This document shows, piece after piece, positions 36,022 through 46,281 of a DNA stretch of 58,728 nucleotides (its first letter is position 1; the number at the start of each line of letters is the position of its first letter). This stretch comes from Gammaproteobacteria bacterium (GTDB lineage Bacteria > Pseudomonadota > Gammaproteobacteria > DSM-16500): positions 1-58,728 of the forward strand of contig JABDDF010000007.1 in NCBI GenBank assembly GCA_013287745.1, given 5' to 3'. The position numbers and the translations under genes are program-made. A model generated the notes under the pieces. It did no database searches and was not told where the DNA came from. It worked only from the letters and a program-made list of their open reading frames with translations.

Positions 36022-39000
36022 ATATAGATTAATGTGGATAACCATTCTTTGCTTGGTCATCACTTTATTCTCATTTGCGCATGCAGATACTTCTCAAGCA
36101 CAAAAGGGAACGATCGATAGACTGCAATTAGTCACAAAGCAAATTAGCTTGTTAAATAATCGATTGAGCCAGAGTGAGCGCGAATTAGGCGACTTGCAGC
36201 AGCAATATAATCAAGAGGTATCGGATTTTGCCGTCTTGCATGCGAGTAAAAATTTATTAAATAAAGCCTCACTTGATATTCTTGTCTATCAATCAAATTT
36301 GGATAGTATCAATATTGAAATGACAGATTGTCAGCAAACAATAAATTGGTTGGATAAAAACATACAGGAAATTCAGAATCAAATTGATATCTACAATGTA
36401 TTTGGTTTGAAGGCGGCAAAGGATGAAGTTAATAATATAGATGTCTTGCATTCTGATTTGCTTTATCAGCATAGATTACTTAACTTAGAAAAAAATCGCA
36501 TTCAATTTTTGAATAAATTGCAGACTGTTGTAGGCCATATTTTATCTTTCAAGCGCGATCGCTATGATCGATTAGATTCATTGTTGAAATCACGCAAAAT
36601 GCAGCTTATCAAGCAGCAGCAAGTCAAGGATGAGTTGGCTTATCAAGAGCAGCAAAATTATTGGCTGCAAGAATTGAATATACTTTCTCTGCGTATCGCA
36701 AACGTTGATCCGATAAAATCGCGAGAAAATTATGCCTCGATTGAGCGCGATATCTTTTATGCGAATGAAAATGCAAATCATGCCTATGTTCTCTCACTTA
36801 TTGCGCGCTATAAAGATCAAGTGCAGCAAATGAAACTAGCTGTGTTCCGAAGTAATTCAATTAGCTTATTGAATCAAATTAGCGATCAAATCCAAGCATT
36901 AAATAAGCAGGTTGGCCGATTAGATAGCGTATTAAAATCACGTATAGACGTATTGCAGCAACATGTTAATGATTTATCACGAAAGCATGCGCGATCTGAA
37001 AAAATGATTATTTATGTAGAAAAATTAGCTGAAATTGTTACTCAATATAAATCAGCTGATAAGGACTTGCTTAATCTGTCCAATGGATTAACTGATTTCC
37101 GCAGCAGCTTAGATCAATCTTTGCAATTTGAATTATCTGCGCGCCAAGGCTTGCCTATTTTTGAATTAAAAACATTGATAGATGTGGGAAGAGAGTCATT
37201 GCGTGTTCCCAACTTAATCTTTCAAATAAGCAAAAGTCTATCGACAAAATTAATAAAAGGTTTTACATCAACAGGATGGATTGGATGGACTTTATTTGCC
37301 ATTGTAGAAGTTTTATTTATTTTATCTTTCATGTCATTGCGAAAATTATTCAAAAAAATGGAAGATCATTCCGCGCTTTGGAGAGAGAAAATTAATTCAC
37401 GTTGGCTCAGTTTGCAATGGACACGCAGGCATTTGATTGATTTAGCGGTGATAGCCAATGTCTGTGCTTTGTTTTGGTTTTTTGGCGTGCCAACGCAAAA
37501 TTATATTTTTATAATTTATCTCGCCTTGGTTTGGTTGTCATTTAAAAGTATTATGGTCATTTCTCGTTTGTGTTTGGTAGAAACAACGCATGATACGTCG
37601 GGCCATGATACGCGTTTATATTATCGCTTGAAATGGATTATTATGATCGGCGGTATCATTACAGCGCTGACAGTATTCGTGCATTTATTGCCGATGGTTT
37701 ATGAACTCAAGATGCTTTGCAATCGTCTATTTTTGTTATTGATGATGATTGTTTCCTTATTATTACTTCGTTCATGGGATGTTGTGCCCAATTTAATTCT
37801 TTCACATAGTGAAGCACGTCATCCTTATCTGCAAAAAAGTATTCGTTTGATAGGCGTATTAGTTCCTCTTTTGATGCTGGGTAATTCAGTCATTGGCTTG
37901 TTTGGTTATTTAAATTTGATCATGACGGTTTCTTGGTATGAAGGCGTGTTCTTGGTTGTATTAATCGGCTATCTCATTGTGCGTGGTTTATTAAGCGATG
38001 GTATGGAACAGCTATATCGCTGGATGATTCAATATGTCAATAACGGATGGTTGTGGACTGAAGCATTTTTAAAACCCTTGGATAGAATTTTAAGGATCGG
38101 CTTGTTTTTTAGTGCCTGGGCCGCATTATTTTTATTATATGGATGGGACCAGCAATCGCCCATTGTTGAGCAATTAACAGCGATTTTAAATTATAAATTG
38201 GCCAGCATTTTAAATACTTCAATCACGCCGCTTAGAATCTTAGAATTGGTCACAGTTATTTCTATATTTTATTGGACAGCAAAATGGACGCGTGAATTTG
38301 TTTATCGCCTATTGCTGTCGCGTACAAAAGACATGGGTTTAAGAAATACCATTGCTATTTTAAGTCAGTACACCGTTGTTGTGATAGCTGTTTTTATCTG
38401 TTTGCGTTTATTAGGAATTGATTTACAAGCCTTGGCTTATGTTGCGAGTGCTTTTGCCTTCGGTGTGGGATTGGGATTAAGAGACTTAGCCAATAATTTT
38501 GCCTCTGGTTTTTTAATTTTGCTAGAAAGGCCATTGCGCGTGGGTGATATTGTTAATATTGGCGGAATAGAAGGAGAAGTAATGAATATTGGCGGCCGTG
38601 CGATCACAGTCAGAACCTGGGACCACATGGAATTAGTTGTGCCTCATACAGAAATTTTCAACAAATCATTTACCAATTGGACTGCGCATGACAACATCGT
38701 GCGTAGTGTTGCGCATATTAAAATTAGCCGTCAGGATAATCCCCATGATGTTGAAACCATTATCCAAGCTGTGCTTGCTCAACATAAAGATGTGTTGAAA
38801 GATCCTATGCCTGAAGTTTTTCTCAAAGAAATGAGTGATTCACTGATGGATTTTGAAATACGCTATTATGTGAATATTCGTCTCGTAAAATCACGAACCA
38901 GTGTATTATCGACGGTTTTAATGAGTATTTGGGATTCATTTGCCTTGCATGGCATTAAGGCGCCGCATCCGCAAAGAGAAATTATCTTGCGGAGAGAGCA

Positions 39001-39043
39001 GTCATTGATTGAATTGCAGGCGCATGTCGAACAGACAAACTAA
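35999..39043 (+). CDS. Large MscS-family mechanosensitive channel (MscK/YbiO/YjeP-like)
   Basis: A 1014-residue protein (or 1003 from the ATG at 36032, which would start directly at the signal peptide WITILCLVITLFSFAHA). The periplasmic N-terminal half (about 40-390) is long coiled coil. The middle holds some eight spans (about 420-770). The MscS core follows: the pore-lining helix ALAYVASAFAFGVGLGLRDL, then ASGFLILLERPLRVGDIVNIGG and RTWDHMELVVPHTEIFN. Such channels release solutes on hypo-osmotic shock, and the periplasmic coiled coil of this class may touch peptidoglycan. The overlap with ampG suggests coupled translation. Confidence 0.88.
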   Translation: MFLLPQIKYRLMWITILCLVITLFSFAHADTSQAQKGTIDRLQLVTKQISLLNNRLSQSERELGDLQQQYNQEVSDFAVLHASKNLLNKASLDILVYQSNLDSINIEMTDCQQTINWLDKNIQEIQNQIDIYNVFGLKAAKDEVNNIDVLHSDLLYQHRLLNLEKNRIQFLNKLQTVVGHILSFKRDRYDRLDSLLKSRKMQLIKQQQVKDELAYQEQQNYWLQELNILSLRIANVDPIKSRENYASIERDIFYANENANHAYVLSLIARYKDQVQQMKLAVFRSNSISLLNQISDQIQALNKQVGRLDSVLKSRIDVLQQHVNDLSRKHARSEKMIIYVEKLAEIVTQYKSADKDLLNLSNGLTDFRSSLDQSLQFELSARQGLPIFELKTLIDVGRESLRVPNLIFQISKSLSTKLIKGFTSTGWIGWTLFAIVEVLFILSFMSLRKLFKKMEDHSALWREKINSRWLSLQWTRRHLIDLAVIANVCALFWFFGVPTQNYIFIIYLALVWLSFKSIMVISRLCLVETTHDTSGHDTRLYYRLKWIIMIGGIITALTVFVHLLPMVYELKMLCNRLFLLLMMIVSLLLLRSWDVVPNLILSHSEARHPYLQKSIRLIGVLVPLLMLGNSVIGLFGYLNLIMTVSWYEGVFLVVLIGYLIVRGLLSDGMEQLYRWMIQYVNNGWLWTEAFLKPLDRILRIGLFFSAWAALFLLYGWDQQSPIVEQLTAILNYKLASILNTSITPLRILELVTVISIFYWTAKWTREFVYRLLLSRTKDMGLRNTIAILSQYTVVVIAVFICLRLLGIDLQALAYVASAFAFGVGLGLRDLANNFASGFLILLERPLRVGDIVNIGGIEGEVMNIGGRAITVRTWDHMELVVPHTEIFNKSFTNWTAHDNIVRSVAHIKISRQDNPHDVETIIQAVLAQHKDVLKDPMPEVFLKEMSDSLMDFEIRYYVNIRLVKSRTSVLSTVLMSIWDSFALHGIKAPHPQREIILRREQSLIELQAHVEQTN

Positions 39044-39084
39044 TTTTCTCCCAGTCTTTTTTTTAACGTGGATTAAAATAAAAT

Positions 39085-40530
39085 ATGATTAATGTGCTTG
39101 AAATTGCCCGTCACGATTTGCTTGAGACCGCGGGATTAACTGAAAATGAATTAGAAGCTGTATTGCATCAACTAGCAGGCCGAAATGTTGACTATGCTGA
39201 TTTATATTTTCAATCAACTTATGCCGAATCCTGGGTATTAGAAGATGGGATTATTAAAGGCGGTAGTTTTGATATTGACCGAGGCGTTGGTGTGCGCGTG
39301 GTCAGTGGTGAAAAAACGGGTTTTGCCTATGCTGATGACATCATGTTACCCGCTTTACTAGAGGCATCCCAGGCTGCGCGCAGTATCGCAAAACAAGGTG
39401 GAGAGCAGCAAGCCCAAGTATGGAATAAGTCTGCTGGGCATCAATTATATCAAGTGCAAAATCCATTACATTCTCTTTCTGAACAAGACAAGGTTCTTCT
39501 ATTGCAGCGAGTCGATAAATATATTCGTCAAAAAGACACACGTATTGCTCAAGTGAATCTGAGTTTGTCTGGTGAATACGAAGCTATTTTAGTGATGACA
39601 AGTGATGGACAATTGGCGGCAGACATACGTCCCTTGGTCCGATTTAATATTAGTTTGATCATCGAGCAAAATGGCAAACGCGAATCAGGTTATGCGGGCG
39701 GCGGTGGTCGTGTTGATTATCATACTTTTTTGCAAGGTGATTTAGCATTTGGCTATGCAGATGAAGCGCTGCGCCAAGCGATTGTCAATCTCGATGCCGT
39801 TGATGCGCCAGCAGGGCCCATGATAGTCGTGCTTGGTCCAGGTTGGCCTGGCGTGTTATTGCATGAAGCCGTCGGGCATGGTTTAGAAGGTGATTTCAAT
39901 CGTAAAGGTATTTCAGCTTATAGCGGCCGTATGGGGAAAATGGTGGCTAGTCCTCTTTGTACGATTGTTGATAATGGTACGCTGCCCAATCGCCGCGGTT
40001 CATTGAATATTGATGATGAAGGTGTGCCCACACAAAATAACGTATTAATTGAAAATGGCGTATTACGCAATTACATGATGGATAAACGAAATGCGCGCTT
40101 GATGGGTACAGTCTCAACAGGCAATGGCCGGCGTGAATCCTATGCGAATTTACCCCTGCCTCGAATGACTAACACTTATATGCTGGCTGGACAGTCTGAG
40201 CCTCAGGAAATTATTGCCTCAGTCAAAAAAGGCTTATACGCCGTTAATTTTGGCGGTGGTCAGGTTGATATTACTTCGGGTAAATTTGTTTTTTCAACGA
40301 GTGAAGCCTATCTCATCGAGAATGGTAAAATCACTGCGCCTGTTAAAGGTGCCACCTTAACAGGAAATGGCCCCGATGTCTTAACCAAGGTATCCATGGT
40401 GGGTAATGATTTAAAACTGGATAGCGGCGTTGGTATCTGTGGTAAGGATGGGCAAAGTGTGCCAGTGGGTGTAGGACAGCCAACTTTGCGTGTAGATGAA
40501 TTAATTGTAGGTGGAACTCAGTCATCATGA
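39085..40530 (+). CDS. tldD: Metalloprotease subunit TldD
   Basis: TldD and TldE (PmbA) form a heterodimeric cytoplasmic metalloprotease that trims peptides such as microcin B17 precursor and the CcdA antitoxin. The 481-residue TldD carries the active-site motif [14 protein letters not shown] with HExxxH at about 260-265. It also has the family blocks [20 protein letters not shown] near the N-terminus and [20 protein letters not shown] near the C-terminus. Length matches E. coli (481). The pmbA start lies 4 bases inside its stop, so here both subunits come from one message, whereas they are unlinked in E. coli. Confidence 0.96.
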   Translation: MINVLEIARHDLLETAGLTENELEAVLHQLAGRNVDYADLYFQSTYAESWVLEDGIIKGGSFDIDRGVGVRVVSGEKTGFAYADDIMLPALLEASQAARSIAKQGGEQQAQVWNKSAGHQLYQVQNPLHSLSEQDKVLLLQRVDKYIRQKDTRIAQVNLSLSGEYEAILVMTSDGQLAADIRPLVRFNISLIIEQNGKRESGYAGGGGRVDYHTFLQGDLAFGYADEALRQAIVNLDAVDAPAGPMIVVLGPGWPGVLLHEAVGHGLEGDFNRKGISAYSGRMGKMVASPLCTIVDNGTLPNRRGSLNIDDEGVPTQNNVLIENGVLRNYMMDKRNARLMGTVSTGNGRRESYANLPLPRMTNTYMLAGQSEPQEIIASVKKGLYAVNFGGGQVDITSGKFVFSTSEAYLIENGKITAPVKGATLTGNGPDVLTKVSMVGNDLKLDSGVGICGKDGQSVPVGVGQPTLRVDELIVGGTQSS

Positions 40531-41870
40531 AGGTCATAGAAAAATCTGTATTAACTTCCAATCAGTTGAAAGAAATTTGTGAAAAGATACTTGAAGAAGC
40601 AAAGCGCGCGGGTGCACATCAGGCAGAAGTGGGCATTGCTACCAATAAAGGCTTTTCAGTCAGTGCGCGTGATGCTGATGTAGAGACAGTGGAATATCAC
40701 CAAGATAAAGTGATTGAATTAGATGTCTATGTTGGCAAACGCACGGGTTCAGCCAGTATCTCTGATATGAGTCCAAAGGCAATTCGTGCAGCAGTAGAAG
40801 CAGCCTGTCATATTGCAAAATTTACTGATGAAGATCCTGCTGCTGGCTTAGCAGAAAAAGAAGATTTAGCCTTTGCTTATCCGCAATTAACACTCGCCTA
40901 TCCCTGGTCTCTTAGTGTTGAACAAGCAATTCAATTGGCTTGTGAATGCGAGCGAGAAGCTTTGGCCCATGACAGGCGCATCATAAGTGCAGAACAAGCT
41001 TCAATTACGACGATGGAAGCCTATCATTTATATGCTAATAGCAATGGCTTTATGGGTGATTATGCATATACGCGTCATGAAATAAGTTGTGTTTTGGTTG
41101 CAAAACAAGGCGATGAAATGCAGCGTGATTATAGTTACAGCATTGCGGCTGATCCGACACAATTATCTTCAATCCATCAAATTGCACGAGAAGCAGCGAC
41201 ACGCACTATTAATCGTTTAGGCGCGAGAAGATTGTCAACCATGAAAATCCCTGTCATCTTTAACGCAGAAGAGGCAAGAGGATTATGGGGCCATTTTGCA
41301 GCGGCTATCTCAGGCGGTAGCTTATATCGCAAATCGTCTTTTATGTTGGGACTGTTAGACAAAAAAGTGTTTCCATCGTTTGTAAAAATTCAAGAAAACC
41401 CGCATTGGTCTGGTGCTCTAGGCAGTGCACCCTTTGATGAAGATGGTGTGGCGACCCGCGATAATATTTTTGTTGAAGAGGGTATCTTGCGTAGTTATTC
41501 ATTGGGAACTTATGCAGCGCGTAAACTGGGAATGAAGACAACGGGCAATGCGGGCGGCATGCATAATATTACCATTGCAGCGAATGCAGATGATTTGGCG
41601 AGTTTACTAAAACGCATGGACAGGGGATTATTGATTACCGAAATGATGGGTAACGGTACTAATTTAGTGACGGGTGATTATTCGCGCGGTGCGGGTGGCT
41701 ATTGGGTTGAGCATGGTGAGATTCAATATCCTGTGCATGAAATTACGGTTGCTGGTCGTTTACAAGATATGTATGCACATTTAATTGCGGTTGGCAATGA
41801 TATCGATGTGCGCGGCAATATTCGCAGTGGTTCTATTTTGATTGATGATATGATGGTGGCGGGGGAGTAA
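40527..41870 (+). CDS. pmbA: Metalloprotease partner subunit TldE/PmbA
   Basis: The 447-residue partner of TldD lacks the HExxxH motif, as expected, and shares the same fold: [20 protein letters not shown] near 28-47, [17 protein letters not shown], and the C-terminal [19 protein letters not shown] and [14 protein letters not shown]. It overlaps tldD by 4 bases (ATGA). gloA begins 36 bases after its stop and may be the third gene of the operon. Confidence 0.96.
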   Translation: MKVIEKSVLTSNQLKEICEKILEEAKRAGAHQAEVGIATNKGFSVSARDADVETVEYHQDKVIELDVYVGKRTGSASISDMSPKAIRAAVEAACHIAKFTDEDPAAGLAEKEDLAFAYPQLTLAYPWSLSVEQAIQLACECEREALAHDRRIISAEQASITTMEAYHLYANSNGFMGDYAYTRHEISCVLVAKQGDEMQRDYSYSIAADPTQLSSIHQIAREAATRTINRLGARRLSTMKIPVIFNAEEARGLWGHFAAAISGGSLYRKSSFMLGLLDKKVFPSFVKIQENPHWSGALGSAPFDEDGVATRDNIFVEEGILRSYSLGTYAARKLGMKTTGNAGGMHNITIAANADDLASLLKRMDRGLLITEMMGNGTNLVTGDYSRGAGGYWVEHGEIQYPVHEITVAGRLQDMYAHLIAVGNDIDVRGNIRSGSILIDDMMVAGE

Positions 41871-41906
41871 GCTAAAGATGCTAGGGTGTTGTGAGGATGG
41901 AATATC

Positions 41907-42287
41907 ATGAGAATACTGCATACGATGCTCAGAGTAAAAAATCTCGAAGCATCCTTACATTTTTATACCCAAGTACTTGGCATGAAACTGTTGCGTCAAA
42001 AAGACTATCCTGATGCGAAATTTACGCTGGCTTTTGTTGGATTTGCAGACGAAGCTGAGCAAGCTGTCATTGAATTAACTTATAATTGGGACGTGCATGA
42101 GTACGAATTAGGAAATGCATTTGGTCATATTGCTATTCAAGTCAATGATGTGTATCTGGCCTGTGAGCAAATACGTAAAAATGGTGGAAAGATTACACGA
42201 GAAGCGGGGCCTATGAAGGGTGGTGCAACAGTGATAGCCTTTGCTGAAGATCCTGATGGGTATAAGATTGAATTGCTTGCGAGTTAA
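41907..42287 (+). CDS. gloA: Lactoylglutathione lyase (glyoxalase I)
   Basis: GloA converts the methylglyoxal-glutathione hemithioacetal to S-lactoylglutathione. The 126-residue protein has all four metal ligands of the bacterial nickel-type enzyme: His5, Glu56 (VIELTYN), His74 (FGHIAIQV) and Glu122 (YKIELL). Length compares with 135 in E. coli. It is followed by two large palindromes. Confidence 0.95.
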   Translation: MRILHTMLRVKNLEASLHFYTQVLGMKLLRQKDYPDAKFTLAFVGFADEAEQAVIELTYNWDVHEYELGNAFGHIAIQVNDVYLACEQIRKNGGKITREAGPMKGGATVIAFAEDPDGYKIELLAS

Positions 42288-42323
42288 TGCTTCGTAATAG
42301 CTCACGCAGCATCTAAATATAAT

Positions 42324-42469
42324 AAAAGCGTTTAGTAAGGAGGCCTTCCCCCACCGGGGGAAGGTGCCAAAGGCGGATGGGGGAATATTAATAATTGCAT
42401 TTTTATTCCCCCATCCGCCCGTTGGGCACCTTCCCCCGGTGGGGGAAGGCCTCCTTACTAAACGCTTTT
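42324..42469. repeat. Palindromic element E
   Basis: AAAAGCGTTTAGTAAGGAGG (from 42324) is mirrored exactly by the complement ending at 42469. The arms continue through GGCCTTCCCCCACCGGGGGA, itself a small inverted repeat, to about 65 bp each side of an AT-rich centre, with a few mismatches (AAAGGCGG against GGGCGGAT). It lies in the 379-base gap between the convergent gloA and the 137-residue orphan and probably ends transcription from both. Confidence 0.9.
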
Positions 42470-42499
42470 AGTAACGTTCACGGCCTTCAAGACAATTGG

Positions 42500-42624
42500 C
42501 ATAAACCCTTCGAGACGGCGCAAAAAGCGCGCCTCCTCAGGGCGAACGGGTCTCTGAAATAGGTTTTAAGAACTCCGTTCGCCCTGAGGAGGCGCGCTTT
42601 TTGCGCCGTCTCGAAGGGTTTATG
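42500..42624. repeat. Palindromic element B carrying an insert
   Basis: The outer arms CATAAACCCTTCGAGACGG and complement (42500-42518, 42606-42624) enclose GCGCAAAAAGCGCGCCTCCT and CAGGGCGAACGG, again mirrored on the other side. Arms are about 48 bp, nearly perfect, with a centre of about 28 bases. GGAGGCGCGCTTTTTGCGCC on the right arm contains the core shared with elements A and C. Confidence 0.9.
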
Positions 42625-42666
42625 CAGTAAAGCTATTCTTTGTGAACACTTACCGCTTTTATTATA

Positions 42667-43080
42667 TTATAATTTAGCCCTTATCTCATGCTTGTTTGCC
42701 TCTAGCTCCTGATCACTATTTTTTTCTAAAGATGAATTTTGATTGATAGGAGAATCAAGCCGCATATCGAATCCATCGCCATTAGCGGCTGATAAAATAA
42801 TATTTTTTGTATAATCGTGAATTCTCCCATCATAAGTAATCAAACCCCATTTTTTTCCTATTTCTAATGTATTACCAAACATCTCATGTTTGGGATTTCT
42901 ACATTTTTGAACTAATTCATAAAAAGCAATAGGGTCTTTATTAAACAATGCATCAAGAGACATCATCGTCACGGCGATCACAAAGTCAGGCACTGTCGTT
43001 TTATTTTTTAATTCAACCATTACAAAGTCTTTCGTTTCGCTTGCAGACGTAAGATGACTATATACACTTCTTCTAAACAT
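42667..43080 (-). CDS. Orphan protein, 137 residues, function unknown
   Basis: Not recognised. It is hydrophilic, with no signal peptide or membrane span. The N-terminal half is mixed (VPDFVIAVTMMSLDALFNKD) and the C-terminal 30 residues are strongly charged and Glu/Asn-rich (NQNSSLEKNSDQELEANKHE). The start at 43080 has no strong ribosome-binding site. It is transcribed away from the 169-base gap before HPr. It could be a lineage-specific or secreted protein; alternatively a decaying fragment, though the frame is intact. Confidence 0.45.
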   Translation of the reverse strand: MFRRSVYSHLTSASETKDFVMVELKNKTTVPDFVIAVTMMSLDALFNKDPIAFYELVQKCRNPKHEMFGNTLEIGKKWGLITYDGRIHDYTKNIILSAANGDGFDMRLDSPINQNSSLEKNSDQELEANKHEIRAKL

Positions 43081-43249
43081 GGTATTGGGGTCCTTAATTT
43101 AATGCGAGCGACTGTACCATAATTTTATTTAAAGAAACAATCTAGCAATTTGTAAATGTTGAAAAACTCCTGTTTTCATTTTATTCTCCATTAATGTGAG
43201 TTAAAGTTTTTCTTACTCAAAGCTAATTTTTTTCGTTCGTCGTTTCTAT

Positions 43250-43516
43250 CTATTCTTCACCAAACTTATCATTAATTAATTTGCTAATCGCAGATAAAGC
43301 TTCATTCTCATCTTCACCGCTAATAATTACATCCAAAATATTATCTTTTTGCGCGCCCAGTGTGATCACACCCATAATACTCTTGCAATCAACAATGCGA
43401 TCGCGATAAGCAAGTTCAATGCGACTAGAAAATCTTTTTGCAATATCGACTAATTTCGCTGCCGCACGTGTATGTAAGCCTAATTTATTTTGAATCGTTA
43501 ATGCCTGTCTTATCAT
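43250..43516 (-). CDS. HPr-family phosphocarrier (PtsH/NPr-like)
   Basis: An 88-residue HPr-fold protein from the ATG at 43516, with the phospho-accepting His15 in NKLGLHTRAAAKL and Ser46 in CKSIMGVITLGAQ, both at the standard positions. In gammaproteobacteria an HPr paralogue (PtsO/NPr) lies downstream of lptB-rpoN-hpf-ptsN-rapZ and signals in the nitrogen PTS. Here it is two genes from lptB with those intermediates missing, which favours the NPr role. A TTG at 43534 would extend it by six residues; GAAGGG lies upstream of the ATG. Confidence 0.9.
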   Translation of the reverse strand: MIRQALTIQNKLGLHTRAAAKLVDIAKRFSSRIELAYRDRIVDCKSIMGVITLGAQKDNILDVIISGEDENEALSAISKLINDKFGEE

Positions 43517-43542
43517 ATTCAAAAAACCCTTCAATTTGAGCT

Positions 43543-45012
43543 TTAAGTCTTAGTGAATTTAGTTGGTATGTGTATTGATTTAACCACAGTTTGTTTTTTA
43601 TTATCCACGGTTTCTCCGATGTTAATAATTGGTGCAAGTACACAAAACAGTCTGCTATGACTATAACCTTCTTTCAAAGTCTTGCCTTTGATAGATTCGC
43701 CGTATCTTACTATTCCTCTATGAGCCTTAGCAGAAACCACCGTTGCTTCCGATAAGATTTCATCAAATTCCTTTCTTATAACAGGGTCATCAATTAATTG
43801 CTGTAATAATGTTCTATCGCGAACCACATAATTGTTTCGACAAAATGGTTTTAAATAATGAATATCAGTGCGTAGCAAAACAACATTGCAGTTTTGTTTT
43901 AATGGATTATAAGTATAGGTTTTTATCTTGCCATGCTCGTCGGGCACTGACCAAGTAATTAGTTGCGCACTAGGCAGGCTACTAACTTCTTGTGCTAGGG
44001 CGTTACGCCTGCCTCTTCGTTTTTTATGAATTGCATTTTGTAATTCTATATATGCATTCGTATAAATGTTTTTTTCAGGTGTAGCGTCCTCATTGTATTG
44101 ATAGCCAGATTTTCCAGTTTGATTTTGACATATTCTTTTCGAATTGATTTGTACTGGTCCAGCAACTGGCTCAGGATCAGTTCTTTTTTTAAGTAGGGTT
44201 TCGACAGATTTTAACAGTTTATCTGAAATAAAATAATCAGTGAATAAGGTTGATTCAATACTATGTTTTCTCTGAAAAATTGAACTTGTATTGAATATGT
44301 GCGCAGTATATGAAACTAGTGCTAGTACGATAGAAGCAACAATAGTGTAGACGAGTACTTCTTCTGTCAAGCCTATATAAGTAGCAGGAATCATCAGGAC
44401 AAGGAATGCTCTTAAGGCGGCGATAGAGAATGAAGCCGTATAATTGGTCTGATGGTTGGGGAATCTATTGGTGACTTGATGAAGGAACAACATTTTAGCA
44501 CGCACATGAGTTAAGTATAGTGCGTATTGATCTTCGCTATTTAAATCAGTTAATAAGCGAACTGCATTTAGTGTATGTTTTCTAATTAGTCTGGGTATAT
44601 GTTTAAGGCCTTGATTAAGAATAAAGCCTTGAATTAGACTAGATTCTGCTAGTTCGCTAGACATGTCCCACCATTTCCGCGTGATGGATTCATATAGTAA
44701 ATCATTTTCTTTTGCGTTAAGAAAGGGTGCGAGGATTTCTTTAACAATGGGAGCGATTTCTTCAATATCTAATTTGATTATCGAAGATGAGTTATCAAAT
44801 GTTTGCTTGACGAGAGAATTAAAAGGTTCTAACAATAATTTGTTCTGTAATTTCATGAGATGAACAACTGAATCCATCTTCCAAGTGCCAATAAGAAAAT
44901 CGCGTATAATGAAGGTCGCTTGATCAATAAAATGATCTTCTTGGAATAAGTGGTAGATGTTTTCTTTTATTTTTTGAGGGAGAATGCGTGATTTTGTTTT
45001 GTGTCTTAACAT
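43543..45012 (-). CDS. Orphan membrane protein, 489 residues, function unknown
   Basis: Not recognised. The N-terminal 200 residues are helical and hydrophilic. Two adjacent membrane spans follow (about 200-245: ALRAFLVLMIPATYIGL, then VLVYTIVASIVLALVSYTAHIF). The C-terminal half is soluble and contains a basic patch HKKRRGRRNA near 340, followed by a compact region with KAHRGIVRYGESIKGK near 445. A central hairpin of spans with soluble domains on both sides is common in secreted membrane-targeting proteins of intracellular bacteria, but that is only suggestive. It sits where rpoN-hpf-ptsN-rapZ normally lie, between lptB and the HPr gene. Confidence 0.6.
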   Translation of the reverse strand: MLRHKTKSRILPQKIKENIYHLFQEDHFIDQATFIIRDFLIGTWKMDSVVHLMKLQNKLLLEPFNSLVKQTFDNSSSIIKLDIEEIAPIVKEILAPFLNAKENDLLYESITRKWWDMSSELAESSLIQGFILNQGLKHIPRLIRKHTLNAVRLLTDLNSEDQYALYLTHVRAKMLFLHQVTNRFPNHQTNYTASFSIAALRAFLVLMIPATYIGLTEEVLVYTIVASIVLALVSYTAHIFNTSSIFQRKHSIESTLFTDYFISDKLLKSVETLLKKRTDPEPVAGPVQINSKRICQNQTGKSGYQYNEDATPEKNIYTNAYIELQNAIHKKRRGRRNALAQEVSSLPSAQLITWSVPDEHGKIKTYTYNPLKQNCNVVLLRTDIHYLKPFCRNNYVVRDRTLLQQLIDDPVIRKEFDEILSEATVVSAKAHRGIVRYGESIKGKTLKEGYSHSRLFCVLAPIINIGETVDNKKQTVVKSIHIPTKFTKT

Positions 45013-45037
45013 GTTGTCCTCGAATATTTAATATTTT

Positions 45038-45766
45038 TTATAAATCAAATTCTTCACCTAAATAAACACTACGCACTTCTTCATTCATTAAAATCGCTTC
45101 TGGATTACCTTCACAAATCATTTTACCTTGATTAACAATATAAGCGCGTTCGCAAATATTTAAAGTATCACGCACATTATGATCTGTAATTAAAATACCA
45201 ATGCCGCGTTTGCGCAAATGATTCATGATGCGTTTAACATCTAGAATAGAAATAGGATCAATACCAGCAAAGGGTTCGTCCAGTAAAATAAAATGCGGAT
45301 CAGTCGCAAGTGCTCGTGCAATTTCCGCGCGGCGTCTTTCACCGCCCGATAAATGCATGCCCAGTGTATCGCGAATATGACTAATACGAAATTCTTCTAA
45401 TAATTGTTCTAACATTTGTTTGCGTTCAGCGCGTGACAAATTGGGCCGCAATTCAAGAATGGCCATGATATTTTGTGCTACGCTCAATTTACGAAAGATG
45501 GAAGCTTCCTGCGGTAAATAACTCACACCTAAGCGCGCGCGTGAATGAACGGGTAATTTGGTAATGTCACGATCATCAAGAAAAATATGGCCTTTATCAG
45601 CAGAAACAAGACCCACAATCATATAAAATAAGCTTGTTTTCCCTGCGCCATTGGGCCCTAATAAACCAACAATTTCGCCGCGATGAATTTCCACTGAAAC
45701 ATCTTTTACGACTTCGCGAGCCTTATATTTTTTACTGAGATGTTGTGCACGTAATAGTGTTGGCAT
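45038..45766 (-). CDS. lptB: LPS export ABC transporter ATPase LptB
   Basis: LptB powers extraction of LPS by LptFG and its movement along the LptC-LptA bridge. The 242-residue protein has Walker [10 protein letters not shown] at 37-45, signature [16 protein letters not shown] near 140 and Walker [14 protein letters not shown] near 160. The extended Q-loop block [19 protein letters not shown] is typical of LptB. It lies 5 bases downstream of lptA. Confidence 0.97.
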   Translation of the reverse strand: MPTLLRAQHLSKKYKAREVVKDVSVEIHRGEIVGLLGPNGAGKTSLFYMIVGLVSADKGHIFLDDRDITKLPVHSRARLGVSYLPQEASIFRKLSVAQNIMAILELRPNLSRAERKQMLEQLLEEFRISHIRDTLGMHLSGGERRRAEIARALATDPHFILLDEPFAGIDPISILDVKRIMNHLRKRGIGILITDHNVRDTLNICERAYIVNQGKMICEGNPEAILMNEEVRSVYLGEEFDL

Positions 45767-45771
45767 AATGA

Positions 45772-46281
45772 CTACTTGTCTGGGTTATAAACGAGTATGG
45801 CACGACCGCTTTGTTCGGCAGGCATCGTGATGGTTTGTTCTTGGCTATTATAATGAATCAATTGTCCTTGATAATTATTGGCGCCTTGAGTCACAAAGGC
45901 ATCTTGTTCTAAGGTGACATTGGATTCAATAGGATAGAATTTAATAATTTTAGCGCGAGCATGTATTTCTGGGTCGCCAACATTGGGTAAAGTCCAATAA
46001 TGCGCTAATTCCTGCGTACCATAGGCAATTGCTTCTTGCATGGCATGCTGTGCATTATTTTTTGTAATTAAACGATCGGCTGTTACATGAGTAGAACCTT
46101 GATCGATTTTGACATGTCCTTCATAAATGTTGATTCCTGTTTTGTAATTATAAATGCCTGAATCTGCAATAATATGAACTTTTTGATGACGATCATCGTC
46201 TAATGCCGCGGCCGATAAATAATATCCTAGTGCGCAGAGGAAGATAATGCATTGAATGCCTTGTTTAAGAACTTGGTACAT
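45772..46281 (-). CDS. lptA: LPS transport periplasmic bridge protein LptA
   Basis: A 169-residue precursor with a signal peptide ([15 protein letters not shown]) and the OstA-like beta-jellyroll ([39 protein letters not shown]). LptA molecules stack to bridge LptC and LptD. It overlaps lptC by 17 bases, as is usual in this operon. Confidence 0.93.
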   Translation of the reverse strand: MYQVLKQGIQCIIFLCALGYYLSAAALDDDRHQKVHIIADSGIYNYKTGINIYEGHVKIDQGSTHVTADRLITKNNAQHAMQEAIAYGTQELAHYWTLPNVGDPEIHARAKIIKFYPIESNVTLEQDAFVTQGANNYQGQLIHYNSQEQTITMPAEQSGRAILVYNPDK

